A stretch of 64,000 bases of DNA, taken from contig ABHC01000007.1 of assembly GCA_000171835.1 (NCBI GenBank), positions 157,552 through 221,551 on the forward strand, in the 5' to 3' direction. Positions within the stretch are counted from its first letter, which is position 1. Every line of letters begins with the position of its first letter. This stretch comes from an alpha proteobacterium BAL199 (GTDB taxonomy: Bacteria; Pseudomonadota; Alphaproteobacteria; Thalassobaculales; Thalassobaculaceae). This document shows positions 34,047-43,607 of the stretch, piece after piece. The notes under the pieces are model-generated. The model was not told the DNA's origin. It saw only the letters and a list, made by a program, of their open reading frames with translations, and ran no database searches. Position numbers and translations under genes: made by a program.

Positions 34047-35477
34047 TCAGAACCGCGGCAGTGTGGACACGTCCAGCACTCCATCCGCACGCATTCGCCA
34101 GTCCCGGTGCACGCCCGACAGTCCGACGCAGCGTCGATGATTGTAGAGGTACAGCCACGGCGGATCGTTCTGGAGCACGCTGTAGCAGCGCCGATACACC
34201 GCCTCGCGCGCGGCATCATCGACGGTTGCCCGTGCCTGATCGAGCAACGCCTCGGCTTCGGGATTGTGATAGCCCTGCCACCATGAGCCCGCGACCCGGG
34301 CGTCGATCTTCTCGTACAGCACCCGGAACGTGCTCATCGGGCTGGAGTCGAAGACGCAGAGGTCATGGATTTGCTTCAAGCGGACTTGGTTTGCGTAGGC
34401 GGTCCGATCCTCGACCCGATGCACTTTCAGTGAAACGCCGATCGCCGCCAACTGCGACGCAACCGCACCGGTCAGCGCTTCGGCTTCATCCGGCAACCGG
34501 GTCGGACAATCGACGTCCAGTGTCAACCCACTGCCCCAACCAGCGTCATCCAGCAGCCGGCGCGCGGTATCGACATCCCGACTAACCGCCGTCCTGTCCT
34601 GAGGCGCACCGAAGTGCATCGGGCTGACGAAGCCCATCAGCGGTTCGCCGGCACCGCTGAGCACCGACGCAACCAGCGCCTGCCGGTCGAGCGCGAGGTT
34701 CAACGCCCGTCGCACCCGGGAGTCCCGAAGCGGGCCGCCGGCCGCGTTGAGCAGGTAGATGATCGCGGTCGGCGACAGATGATCGACACCGGTGATCGCC
34801 GCCTCGCCGGCCAATCGTTGCCGCCCGGCATTGCCGAGATCACTTGCGACCTGTGCTTCTCCGGACAGCACGCTATCCAGGCGCTCCGACGGGTCGGACA
34901 CACGCCGCCACCGCAGGGTCGGGTTGGCCGGTTCTCCTGAAAAATGACCCGCCTCCGCCCGCACCGTCAGATGGTCGCCAGGCGCATAGTCATCCACTCG
35001 ATACGCGCCGCATCCGACCGGCTGCCGGTCGCCGGATGCCGGCGACAGAACGTAGCCGGATCCCAGAATATCGAGGAGATCCGCCAGCGGGTGCTCGAGC
35101 GTGAGCCGAACGCTGGATCGGTCAAGCACCTCGATCTTCGCGCCTGAGAGATACTGGGCGTACACCGCCGGCGCGCCGAGGGTGGCGCCCATGTCCGGCC
35201 GTGCCATCCGGGTGATCGAGTAGGCAACCGCTTCGGCATCGACCGGCGCACCATCGTGAAAGTGCACGCCCGATCGAATCCGGAATGTCCAGGTCCGCGC
35301 ATCATCGGAAACCGACCAACGCTCCGCCAGCGCCGGGCGCCAGCGCGCATCCGGTCCGCGGCGAACCAGCGCCGCGTGCACCGCCTCAAGAATCGCCAGC
35401 GCGTCCGGATCATCCGAACAGTCGTGCGGATCGATCAGGTCGACCCTTCCCTGAACGATCGTCGTCGCCTGCTGCAT
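34047..35477 (-). CDS. Family 5 extracellular solute-binding protein without signal peptide
   Basis: A 476-residue protein of the oligopeptide/dipeptide-binding (SBP_bac_5) family: ARWRPALAERWSVSDDARTWTFRIRSGVHFHDGAPVDAEAVAYSITRM near residue 46, a central DSRVRRALNLALDRQALV, and a closing DPPWLYLYNHR. Unusually, the N-terminus (MQQATTIVQGRVDLIDPHDC) has no signal peptide or lipobox, and the ATG has a good GGAG site only 21 bases after the alcohol dehydrogenase stop. The product should stay in the cytoplasm. No ABC permease or ATPase is near. A cytoplasmic ligand sensor, SgrR-like in principle, or a decayed transporter gene are the alternatives. Confidence 0.8.
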   Translation of the reverse strand: MQQATTIVQGRVDLIDPHDCSDDPDALAILEAVHAALVRRGPDARWRPALAERWSVSDDARTWTFRIRSGVHFHDGAPVDAEAVAYSITRMARPDMGATLGAPAVYAQYLSGAKIEVLDRSSVRLTLEHPLADLLDILGSGYVLSPASGDRQPVGCGAYRVDDYAPGDHLTVRAEAGHFSGEPANPTLRWRRVSDPSERLDSVLSGEAQVASDLGNAGRQRLAGEAAITGVDHLSPTAIIYLLNAAGGPLRDSRVRRALNLALDRQALVASVLSGAGEPLMGFVSPMHFGAPQDRTAVSRDVDTARRLLDDAGWGSGLTLDVDCPTRLPDEAEALTGAVASQLAAIGVSLKVHRVEDRTAYANQVRLKQIHDLCVFDSSPMSTFRVLYEKIDARVAGSWWQGYHNPEAEALLDQARATVDDAAREAVYRRCYSVLQNDPPWLYLYNHRRCVGLSGVHRDWRMRADGVLDVSTLPRF

Positions 35478-35501
35478 CACGATCTCCGGATCTGTCCAGG
35501 G

Positions 35502-36671
35502 TTAGCGGTTCGCGCCCCAGACCTGTTTGTACAACTCGACGATGTCCGCCTCGTTCGGAATCTTCGGGTTGTTCGCGTGCGAGCCGGAGGCGACGCACTG
35601 GGCCGCCATGGTCGGCATCAGCCCGAACCACTTCGCTTCGTCGATCCCGTAGGCTGGCGGGCTCGGCACCTCCAGGTCCTGATTGATCTGGAACAGCCAG
35701 TCCAGCAGCTTGTTGGCTGCCGCCTCATCGCCGTCGCTGCGGTCGGCGGCACCGATCAGGCGCCCGGCCTCGGCATAGCGGTCCAGGGCGGCATCCAGCG
35801 ACCACCGGGTAACGGTCGGCAGCAGCATTGCGTTCGACAGACCGTGCGGCACGTGGAAATGCGCACCGATCGGGCGGCTCATGCCGTGCACCAGCGCCAC
35901 CGAAGCATTGGAGAACGCCAGTCCCGCCTGGGTGGCGCCGAGCATCATCTGCTCGCGCGCCTCCCGGTTGGTCGGCTCGAAGCACGCGGTGCGCAGATAC
36001 GCGCCGATGCGCTGCATCGCCGCCACCGCCATGGAATCCGAGTACGGGTTGCGCTTCTGGCTGACGAACGCCTCAAGCGCGTGCGTGAAGCTGTCGATGC
36101 CGGTGTCGGCGGTCAGCCGGAACGGCTTCTTCATGGTCAGTTCGAAGTCGACGATCGCGCCCTGGGCCTGACCGCCCAGGCACATCACCAGCATCTTCTC
36201 ATCGGTCTCGACGTCGGTGATCACGGTGCCGCGGGTCACCTCCGAGCCGGTCCCGGCGGTGGTCGGGATGCAGATCAACGGGGCGGCGGCGGTATCGACG
36301 CCGTTCGGCACCTTGTAGTCCCGCATCCGCCCACCGTGAGCCGCCAGGATGTTCATTGCCTTGGCGGTATCCATCGGCGAACCGCCGCCGAAGCCGATCA
36401 ATCCGTCGTAGCCGCCGTCCTTGAACACCTTCACCCCGGCTTCGACCACCGTCGTGGTCGGGTCGGGCACGGTGTCGGAGAACACGCCATAGCTGACACC
36501 GGCCCCGTCGAGAGGAGCGGTCAATGCCGAGATCAGCCCGGACGAGACCATGAACGGATCGGACACGATCAACGGACGGGTGACGCCGAGTTTGCCGAGT
36601 ATCTCCGGCGCGCGGCCGATCGAGCCTCCGCCGATCAGCATGATCCGGGGGCCGAAGATCGTGGCGGACAT
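35502..36671 (-). CDS. Iron-containing alcohol dehydrogenase
   Basis: A 389-residue group III dehydrogenase. Nucleotide-binding GGGSPMDTAKA (about residue 95), PTTAGTGSEVTRGTVI and iron-ligand segments (DSFTHALEAFVS; VALVHGMSRPIGAHFHVPHGLSNAMLLP) are all present. It oxidises primary alcohols or reduces aldehydes with NAD(P)H; substrate is unknown. ATG 36671 follows AGGGAG. An open extension upstream of 140 codons is rejected. The solute-binding gene is 24 bases downstream. Confidence 0.92.
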   Translation of the reverse strand: MSATIFGPRIMLIGGGSIGRAPEILGKLGVTRPLIVSDPFMVSSGLISALTAPLDGAGVSYGVFSDTVPDPTTTVVEAGVKVFKDGGYDGLIGFGGGSPMDTAKAMNILAAHGGRMRDYKVPNGVDTAAAPLICIPTTAGTGSEVTRGTVITDVETDEKMLVMCLGGQAQGAIVDFELTMKKPFRLTADTGIDSFTHALEAFVSQKRNPYSDSMAVAAMQRIGAYLRTACFEPTNREAREQMMLGATQAGLAFSNASVALVHGMSRPIGAHFHVPHGLSNAMLLPTVTRWSLDAALDRYAEAGRLIGAADRSDGDEAAANKLLDWLFQINQDLEVPSPPAYGIDEAKWFGLMPTMAAQCVASGSHANNPKIPNEADIVELYKQVWGANR

Positions 36672-36860
36672 GGCGTGCTCTCCCTGAAGGCTCTTTAGAT
36701 TGATTTCCGGGACGATACGCGGCGGCGGGAAACCGGGGCAAGCCTCCCTTCCGGATGCGGTGCCACCGAACGGCCTGGACGCGACCTGTCGCGCGACAAC
36801 AACAGCGTGGACAAATACGTAGGGGGAACACTCCACATCCAGGATGAACGCGCATCGGTG

Positions 36861-36869
36861 TGCTAGAAT
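36861..36869 (+). promoter_or_regulatory. Extended -10 promoter of the CPA2 antiporter gene
   Basis: TGCTAGAAT (TGn followed by TAGAAT at 36864) lies 9 bases before the ATG at 36879. The transcript would begin within a few bases of the start codon, giving a very short or absent leader. No ribosome binding site is seen. Confidence 0.4.
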
Positions 36870-36878
36870 CGGATCACC

Positions 36879-38711
36879 ATGGCGCTCGTACAAGACACCG
36901 TCCTGTTTCTCGGTTCCGCGGTGATCGCGGTTCCCATCCTGAAGCGCCTCGGCTTCGGTTCGCTGCTCGGCTATCTCGCGGCCGGCGTGGCGATCGGGCC
37001 ATCGCTGCTGGGACTGGTGTCGGACGTCGACGCAATCCTGCATTTCGGCGAGTTCGGCGTGGTGCTGCTGCTGTTCATCATCGGATTGGAGCTGCACTTA
37101 TCCCGACTGTGGGCCCTGCGCAGACCGATCCTCGGGCTGGGATCCAGCCAGATGCTGCTAAGCGCGGCCGCCATTGCCGGCGGGGCCTACCTGGTCGGTA
37201 TGCGGCCGCAGACCTCCGTGGTCATAGGCCTCGTGCTGGCGCTGTCATCGACCGCGTTTGCGCTGCAGACTCTGTCGGAGCGCAAGGAACTCCGCACCCA
37301 GCAGGGCCGAGCGGCTTTCTCGATCCTGCTGTTCCAGGACCTCGCGGTCATTCCCCTTCTCGCGGTGCTTCCGTGGATCGCCACGGCGTCGATCGCCAAG
37401 GTTGCCGACGGTGCGTCCCAGATGACGGAGACCGCCTGGCTGTCGATCGCCTTCTCGGTGTTCGTCGTCGTCGTTGCGGTGGTCGGCGGGCGCTATGTCG
37501 TCCGACCGATGCTGCGCCTGGTGGCTGCCGCCGACGTCCCGGAACTGTTTACCGCCGCAGCCTTGCTGGTCGTGCTCGGCATGGCCCTGCTGATGGAAGA
37601 AATCGGCCTGTCGATGGCGCTCGGCGCCTTCCTGGCCGGCGTGTTGCTGGCCGACACCCAATACCGGCACCAGCTTGAGGGCGATATCGAGCCGTTCAAG
37701 GGTCTGCTGCTCGGGCTGTTCTTCATCGCCGTCGGCATGTCGATGGATCTCGGGTTGCTGGTCGAGGCGCCGTTTGCGGTCTTCGGCGCCGCTCTCGGTC
37801 TGATGGCGATCAAGACCGTGGTGCTGATGACCCTCGGCCTTGGCTCGGGAATGCGCTGGCAAGCCGCACTGGCGCTGGCAGCGGTCTTGCCGCAGGGCGG
37901 CGAATTCGCCTTCGTGCTGTTCGGCCAGGCGACCAGTGTCGGTGCCGTGGACCGGCCAACGGCCGATTTCCTGATCCTGGCGGTCGCCATTTCAATGGCC
38001 CTGACGCCGCTGTCCGTATTGCTGGCGGATCGGTTGCGCCAGATGTTTGAACGTGACGACTCCGCTGACGCCCCGCCCCCGGAAGTCGACGAGGACGAGC
38101 CGCGGGTGGTGATCGCCGGGTTCGGACGGTTCGGCCAGATCGTCGGCCGTCTGCTCAACATGCGGCGGATCAAGTTCGTGGCGCTCGACTCCGACAACTC
38201 GCGGATCGATGTTGCCCGGCGGTTCGGCAACCTGGCGTATTTCGGTGACGCCAATCGACTGCAAGTTCTGGAAGCCGCCGGCACCGGCTCAGCCGAGATT
38301 TTCGTGATCGCGGTGGATGATCCCGACCGGGCGGTGGAAATCGCTCGCATGGTCCGGATGCATTTTCCCGCAATTCGTGTGTTCGCCCGAGCAACCGACC
38401 GGTTTCACGCATACCGGTTGATGGAAGTCGGAGTCGACGCGGTGTTTCGCGAATTGTTCGGCTCGAGCATCGATCTCACCAAGGCGGTGTTCGTCAGTCT
38501 TGGCATGCCCAACCGGGAGGCAGAAGAGATTACCAGCACCTTCAAGGAGTATGACGAGGCCCTGGTTCGCGAACAGTACCGGCTGCGCGGTGATGAGACC
38601 GCCATGATCCTTTCGACCCGCGAAGCCGCGGTGCATCTGGCCAGTCTGTTCGAACACGACAAGGAAATCTTCGACGAAACCGACCCGCCTGGCCGTGAAG
38701 CCGCAGAGTAG
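36879..38711 (+). CDS. CPA2 cation:proton antiporter with TrkA-N domain (Kef type)
   Basis: A 610-residue protein. Residues 1-385 form about 12 hydrophobic helices of a monovalent cation:H+ antiporter-2 domain (LGYLAAGVAIGPSLLG; LFQDLAVIPLLAVLPW; LPQGGEFAFVLFGQ). An acidic linker leads to a RCK/TrkA-N Rossmann domain (VVIAGFGRFGQIVGRLLNMR near residue 410). This is the KefB/KefC architecture for K+ efflux during electrophile stress, though glutathione gating cannot be read from sequence. No KefF/KefG partner is adjacent. Confidence 0.92.
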   Translation: MALVQDTVLFLGSAVIAVPILKRLGFGSLLGYLAAGVAIGPSLLGLVSDVDAILHFGEFGVVLLLFIIGLELHLSRLWALRRPILGLGSSQMLLSAAAIAGGAYLVGMRPQTSVVIGLVLALSSTAFALQTLSERKELRTQQGRAAFSILLFQDLAVIPLLAVLPWIATASIAKVADGASQMTETAWLSIAFSVFVVVVAVVGGRYVVRPMLRLVAAADVPELFTAAALLVVLGMALLMEEIGLSMALGAFLAGVLLADTQYRHQLEGDIEPFKGLLLGLFFIAVGMSMDLGLLVEAPFAVFGAALGLMAIKTVVLMTLGLGSGMRWQAALALAAVLPQGGEFAFVLFGQATSVGAVDRPTADFLILAVAISMALTPLSVLLADRLRQMFERDDSADAPPPEVDEDEPRVVIAGFGRFGQIVGRLLNMRRIKFVALDSDNSRIDVARRFGNLAYFGDANRLQVLEAAGTGSAEIFVIAVDDPDRAVEIARMVRMHFPAIRVFARATDRFHAYRLMEVGVDAVFRELFGSSIDLTKAVFVSLGMPNREAEEITSTFKEYDEALVREQYRLRGDETAMILSTREAAVHLASLFEHDKEIFDETDPPGREAAE

Positions 38712-38811
38712 TTCGCCGCTGAGATCGTAAACTTCTGTTAACCATCCCTCTTTACGGTACAGAAAGAGAAGGCCACTAGGGTGCCGATACGCGAGAAAGA
38801 GGCGCGCGCAT

Positions 38812-40335
38812 ATGGTTGAACCGACGATCCAAGACATTCTGGACACGCTCCTGAATGCCTTGCCCTGGTTGCTCGCCGGCACGGCGGTCGGCGCGCTGTG
38901 CTCGCGTCCGTTGTGGGCGGGTGCCGCGAGAGCTAGCCGCTCGACGAACAGGCTAACGGCCGCCGATGCCTCACAGAAGATCGATGTTTCAGCACGCGAG
39001 ACACTGCACCGTCGCCTGGAAGCCGCGCTCGAGGGAGCCCGTGGCGACGATGGTGCACCGGCTCTGGTGGTCCTCAACTTCGACAACTTCCGCTTCGTGA
39101 ACGACGGATTCGGCCACACCACCGGCGACGCGGTGCTGGCCGAGGCCGCCAAACGGATCCGCGGAGCGCTTCGCCATTCCGACACGCCGGCGCGCATCGG
39201 CGGCGACGAGTTCCTGGTCCTGCTCGAAAACACCGGCGGCGCCGCCCCGGCCCTTGTCGTCGCGGAACGGCTGCGCACCGCGGTGTCTCAGCCCTACGAC
39301 ATCGACGGCCGGCGTTTCCAACTCTCGGCCAGTGTCGGCATTGCCTTGGCGCCACGGCACGGCCGCACCGCTGAGGAATTGACCCGCAGCGCCACGGCCG
39401 CAATGTCGGCCATCAAGCGGCGCGGCGGCGACAGCGTCGAACTTCCCACTGTGATCACGACGACCGACGCGTCGGAGCGTCTGCGCCTGGAGTCAGAACT
39501 CCGTCGGGCGCTCGACCTCGGCGAGTTCCAACTTCACTATCAACCCAAATTCAGCTTGGCGAACGGCACGCCCTGCCTGATCGGGGCCGAAGCGCTGCTG
39601 CGCTGGGACCACCCCGAACGGGGCCTGATGCCACCAGCAGCCTTCATGCAGATTGCCGAGGAAACCGGACTGATCGTGCCGATTGGCGATTGGGTGCTGC
39701 AGGAGTCGCTGAAAGCCGTCAGACGCTGGAACGCCGACACCGACTCGCCTGGTGTACCGCTGACGGTCGCCGTGAACCTGTCGTTCAAGCAGTTCGACCG
39801 GACCGGGTTTTTCGAGTTCGTGCGCGACTCCCTGCGCGATTCCGGCGTCAAACCGGACCTGCTCGAGTTGGAACTGACCGAAAGCATGGTCATGCACAAC
39901 CCGGACAACACGGTCGGCGTGATGCGCCGACTGCGGGCGCTCGGGGTCCGATTGTCGATCGACGACTTCGGTACCGGGTATTCCTCGCTCGGCCTACTGA
40001 AGCGACTGCCCGTGCAGTCGGTCAAGATCGATCGATCGTTCATGCAGGATGTCCCCGTCAGCGACGACGACACCGCCATTGCGCTGGCCATCCTCGGACT
40101 CGCTCACACCCTCGGAATGGAAGTCGTCGCCGAAGGCGTGGAAACCGAGTCCCAGCTTGCGTTCCTTCGGGTCCGGGGTTGCGACGCGGTCCAGGGCTTC
40201 CTTCTGGGTCGCCCCATGCCCGAAATCGAATTCCGTTCGACGCTGAAGCGCCCGGCATCCCCGGCCGAGTCCGATTCCAGCTACCCCACGGGATTGCCGC
40301 TCATGGCAGCCGCCGTAACTGCCGACGGCGACTGA
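38812..40335 (+). CDS. GGDEF-EAL bifunctional cyclic-di-GMP enzyme
   Basis: A 507-residue protein. One N-terminal helix (about 15-32) may anchor it to the membrane. GGDEF domain: intact GGDEF at 130-134 and an inhibitory RxxD site (Arg121-Asp124) exactly five residues before it. EAL domain: EALLRW at 260-265, [10 protein letters not shown] and the other metal-binding acids are present. Both diguanylate cyclase and phosphodiesterase activities are therefore possible. No PAS or other sensor domain is present, so regulation may come from localisation or product inhibition. Confidence 0.93.
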   Translation: MVEPTIQDILDTLLNALPWLLAGTAVGALCSRPLWAGAARASRSTNRLTAADASQKIDVSARETLHRRLEAALEGARGDDGAPALVVLNFDNFRFVNDGFGHTTGDAVLAEAAKRIRGALRHSDTPARIGGDEFLVLLENTGGAAPALVVAERLRTAVSQPYDIDGRRFQLSASVGIALAPRHGRTAEELTRSATAAMSAIKRRGGDSVELPTVITTTDASERLRLESELRRALDLGEFQLHYQPKFSLANGTPCLIGAEALLRWDHPERGLMPPAAFMQIAEETGLIVPIGDWVLQESLKAVRRWNADTDSPGVPLTVAVNLSFKQFDRTGFFEFVRDSLRDSGVKPDLLELELTESMVMHNPDNTVGVMRRLRALGVRLSIDDFGTGYSSLGLLKRLPVQSVKIDRSFMQDVPVSDDDTAIALAILGLAHTLGMEVVAEGVETESQLAFLRVRGCDAVQGFLLGRPMPEIEFRSTLKRPASPAESDSSYPTGLPLMAAAVTADGD

Positions 40336-40354
40336 GCGACCGTCGGACCGATTG

Positions 40355-41515
40355 TCAGAGCGACTGGGCAATCTCAGTGCGGCAAACGGCGCGCCCGTTG
40401 ACCAGCGTCCCGACCACGCGAGCGGGCCCGGCGCCACCATTCTGCACGACCGTCAGATCCGCCCGCTTCCCCTCAGCGATCACGCCACGGTCGTCGAGCC
40501 CGGCAGCAGCCGCTGGATTGGCTGACACCAGCGCCCAGGCATCCTCGAACCGTGCCTCGCCGGATCGCGCCAGCACGAACGGCGCCTGCACCAGCGACGG
40601 ATAGTAGTAATCCGACACCAGGATAGTGCAGCGGCCCTCGCGCACTTCACGAGCCGCGAGAATGCCGTCGGCACCGAGATGACTGCCGCCCCGCACCACG
40701 TTCGGCGCGCCGCAGATCACCGGATCGCCCAGAAAGACCGCGGTCTCGGCGGTCGGCGTGTTCATCGGGAATTCCGCAATCCGGCAACCGATAGAATGGT
40801 ATCGTCGGCGCATGTCCGGCGTGTAGTCATCGTGACTCGCCAAGGCTACGCTTTTGGCAACAGCGGCAGCTGCCAGTCGGTCGATTGACGCCGGCACCTC
40901 GGCCTTCCGTTCGGCCACCCGATGCAGCAAATCGATGAACGCATCATGGGTCAGCCCGGTGCGGGCCGTGTAGGTCGCGGTCGACTTCCCCTTGGTCAGA
41001 ATGCGATCGAGAATGATGTCCGAGTGGTCGTTGAACGCTAGGAGATCGACGGTACCGTCGTCCAGCCAACCAAGAATCTCGGCCTCGGCGTCGAGATTGT
41101 AGGTCTCGTGACGGAGGTGGAAACGGGTGTCGCAGGCCAGTTGCGGCTTTACAGCCTCAAGCGCCGCCTTCAACCCCACGGTCGACTCCCGTCCGCGCAA
41201 CCCCGGCTCCCACGAGTAGGTCACACCATGGAAGGCTGTGGTGATCCCGTTCGAGACGAGTTGCGCGTCGGTATCGAGCAGCGCCAAGTCCATCGGGAAA
41301 TGCACACCCGGCCGTGGCATCATCTGGCGCTCGAACGCATCCCCGTGCAGGTCGATAACCCCGGGCAGCACCCAGGCGTCGCCGAAGTCCCATTCTTCGC
41401 CCCGGCAAGCCCCCCCGACAGCGGCAATCCGCCCGCCTTCGATGGTCACCGTGGTGTCTTCGATCGAACCGTTGGCCAGCAGCACGCGCCGGCTTGCTAT
41501 CGTGCGGGTGGTCAC
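40355..41515 (-). CDS. phnM: Alpha-D-ribose 1-methylphosphonate 5-triphosphate diphosphatase
   Basis: A 386-residue amidohydrolase-fold enzyme of the C-P lyase pathway, which removes pyrophosphate from the ribose-triphosphate intermediate. The PhnM signature GVIDLHGDAFERQMMPRPGVHFP is intact near residue 52. FNDHSDIILDRILTKGK and ASHDDYTPDMRRRYHSIG carry further metal ligands. The other C-P lyase genes (phnGHIJKL) are not in the window. The neighbour across a short divergent region is DUF1045, a family that typically occurs in phn clusters. Confidence 0.93.
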   Translation of the reverse strand: MTTRTIASRRVLLANGSIEDTTVTIEGGRIAAVGGACRGEEWDFGDAWVLPGVIDLHGDAFERQMMPRPGVHFPMDLALLDTDAQLVSNGITTAFHGVTYSWEPGLRGRESTVGLKAALEAVKPQLACDTRFHLRHETYNLDAEAEILGWLDDGTVDLLAFNDHSDIILDRILTKGKSTATYTARTGLTHDAFIDLLHRVAERKAEVPASIDRLAAAAVAKSVALASHDDYTPDMRRRYHSIGCRIAEFPMNTPTAETAVFLGDPVICGAPNVVRGGSHLGADGILAAREVREGRCTILVSDYYYPSLVQAPFVLARSGEARFEDAWALVSANPAAAAGLDDRGVIAEGKRADLTVVQNGGAGPARVVGTLVNGRAVCRTEIAQSL

Positions 41516-41635
41516 CGGTCTTCTCCTCTTCCGGGGGGCGTGGCATAACCCCGGCCGGGGTCGACGCCGGTCCTGATTACCCTTGGTTCAGGCAGAAGGC
41601 CAGACCGACCAACAGCATTTCACGGGAGTGTCACA

Positions 41636-42376
41636 GTGGTGCAGTTTCCCGACTTTCCCGCCAACGACGCCCAGCCGGAGCCGGCATGGCCGCGTTTCGC
41701 CATCTACTTCGCTCCGGAACCAGGGTCGCCGCTGGCCGAGTTCGGCGCCAACTGGCTGGGACGCGATTGCGCAACTGGCGTGGAGCGTGCGCAGGCGCGC
41801 GTTCCTGGCCTGTCACCAGACCGGCTGTCCGCCATCACCGCCAGTGCCCGAAACTACGGCTTTCACGCGACCCTCAAGGCACCCTTCCACCTGAAACAGG
41901 ACAGGCCGCTTGAGGCGCTGGTGGACGCCGCCGGCTCCTTCGCCGCCACCCGCACGCCGATCACCGTCCAGCTCGGGCTGCGCTCGCTCGGCGGTTTCCT
42001 GGCCCTGATGATGACCCCTCCGGATCACCGCGTGATGACGTTGGCGGCCGACGTCGTTCAGGAACTTGACGGATTTCGGGCCTTACCAAGCGATGCCGAG
42101 CTGTCGCGTCGTCGGGAAGCCGAGTTGTCGCCCCAGCAGGAGGCGCTGCTGCAACGCTGGGGATATCCCTATGTGATGGGGGAGTTCCGCTTCCACGTGA
42201 CGTTGTCGTCGCGCCTTCCCGACGGGCCGGAGCGCGATTCGATCGTCGCTGCCCTCGAACCGCTGGTCGCCGCAGTCACGGCCACGCCGAGCACGATCGA
42301 CGCGATCGCCCTGTTCCGGCAGGATCAACCGGGGGCGCCGTTCGTGATGGAACGCCGGTTCCCGTTCGGCGGCTGA
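41636..42376 (+). CDS. DUF1045 phosphonate-metabolism protein, 2H phosphoesterase-like
   Basis: A 246-residue protein matching the DUF1045 family associated with C-P lyase operons. Two H-x-T motifs, FHATLK (His77, Thr79) and FHVTLS (His187, Thr189), are those of 2H phosphoesterases, which open cyclic phosphodiesters. A role on a cyclic ribose phosphate, parallel to PhnP, is therefore plausible but unproven. It starts at GTG 41636, after CGGGAG. It is divergent from phnM. Confidence 0.82.
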   Translation: MVQFPDFPANDAQPEPAWPRFAIYFAPEPGSPLAEFGANWLGRDCATGVERAQARVPGLSPDRLSAITASARNYGFHATLKAPFHLKQDRPLEALVDAAGSFAATRTPITVQLGLRSLGGFLALMMTPPDHRVMTLAADVVQELDGFRALPSDAELSRRREAELSPQQEALLQRWGYPYVMGEFRFHVTLSSRLPDGPERDSIVAALEPLVAAVTATPSTIDAIALFRQDQPGAPFVMERRFPFGG

Positions 42377-42401
42377 TCCGCTCAATTCCTGACAGTGTGG
42401 G

Positions 42402-43436
42402 TCAGATCTGCCCGATTGCCGCCGGCGGCAGATCGAGGATCGGGGGTACCGAGTTCGGTGCCGTCCCCGTGACCCCACCGGTCGCTCGTTCGGCGCGCGG
42501 AGTGCGACCGAAACACTCCCGGTAGCATTTCGAGAAATGACTGGCCGACACGAAACCGCACGCCAGCGCAACCGACAGGATCGACATCGAGGTCTGGACC
42601 AGCAGCTGGCGCGCACGCTGCAACCGCAGGGTCAGGTAGTACCGGGTTGGGGTCGCGCCGAGATACTTGCGGAACAGCCGCTCAAGCTGGCGGGTCGACA
42701 GCCCGGCCCGCTCTGCCAGGTCGGTCTGACTCAGCGGCTCCTCCAAGTTCAGTTCCATCTCGCTGATCACCGAAATCAGCTTGGGATGGCTGACACCGAG
42801 GCGCGCGCGCAGTTCCATGCGCTGATGATCGTGCGGCTCGCGGATGCGGTCGTGAATGAACTGCTCGGACACCTGGTTGGCCAAGGTCTGCCCATGCTGC
42901 CGACCGATCAGGTGCAGCATCATGTCGAGGGCCGCTGTTCCACCGGAACAGGTGAAGCGGTCGCGGTCGATTTCATAGAGGTCCGACGAAACTTCGATCT
43001 CCGGAAAATCCTCGGTGAAGCCACCCAGATTCTCCCAATGAATCGTGCAGCGACGGCCATCAAGCAAGCCGGCACGGGCCAGAAGATGGCTGCCGGTGCA
43101 CAGCGCGCCCATGATCGCCCCTTGGCGAGCAATGCGTCGCATGAAGCCGAGAATGCGCTCGTCTTCGTACCGCTGCACGTCGATGCCGGTCACCACCACC
43201 AGGATCTTCTCGCGATCGACTTCGGACATGGCGTGGTGCGGCACCACCTCGATGCCGTTGCTAGCCGACACAGGTTTGCCGTCCGGGCTGATGATTCGCC
43301 ACTCGTACAGCGTGCGGCCGGACATTCGATTGGCCGATCGCAAAGGCTCTACCGCCGATGTGAAGGCCATCATCGAAAAATTCCGGATCAGCAGGAACCC
43401 GATTTTCGTCGGGACCGCGTTCGGGTCGTCGAACAT
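42402..43436 (-). CDS. GlxA-family AraC-type regulator
   Basis: A 344-residue regulator with an N-terminal DJ-1/PfpI-like domain (residues about 10-190, with the nucleophile-elbow GALCTGSHLLARAGLL). A C-terminal AraC DNA-binding domain follows (about 225-325: LSQTDLAERAGLSTRQLERLFRKYLG and SVALACGFVSASHFSKCYRECFG). Close relatives include GbdR and CdhR, which respond to glycine betaine or carnitine. It lies 172 bases after hutI on the same strand, so its target may be elsewhere. Confidence 0.88.
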   Translation of the reverse strand: MFDDPNAVPTKIGFLLIRNFSMMAFTSAVEPLRSANRMSGRTLYEWRIISPDGKPVSASNGIEVVPHHAMSEVDREKILVVVTGIDVQRYEDERILGFMRRIARQGAIMGALCTGSHLLARAGLLDGRRCTIHWENLGGFTEDFPEIEVSSDLYEIDRDRFTCSGGTAALDMMLHLIGRQHGQTLANQVSEQFIHDRIREPHDHQRMELRARLGVSHPKLISVISEMELNLEEPLSQTDLAERAGLSTRQLERLFRKYLGATPTRYYLTLRLQRARQLLVQTSMSILSVALACGFVSASHFSKCYRECFGRTPRAERATGGVTGTAPNSVPPILDLPPAAIGQI

Positions 43437-43607
43437 GGAACGGGCGTGCTCCGGAACCGCCTCTTTACGATCGCCGGGCAGCCCGGCGTCGGAATGAGAC
43501 TACTGCTAACAACGCACATAAAGCATTCGGAAAATATCAGAAAGCCGACGATTGCGCGAACCGCTCCAGTGGAGCGATTGTCGGAAATCCGACGGACGGC
43601 CGTCCGC

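Noticed and set aside
40355..41515. phnM as evidence of a local C-P lyase operon
   Set aside because: No other phn core gene is within the window; only the pairing with DUF1045 is supported.
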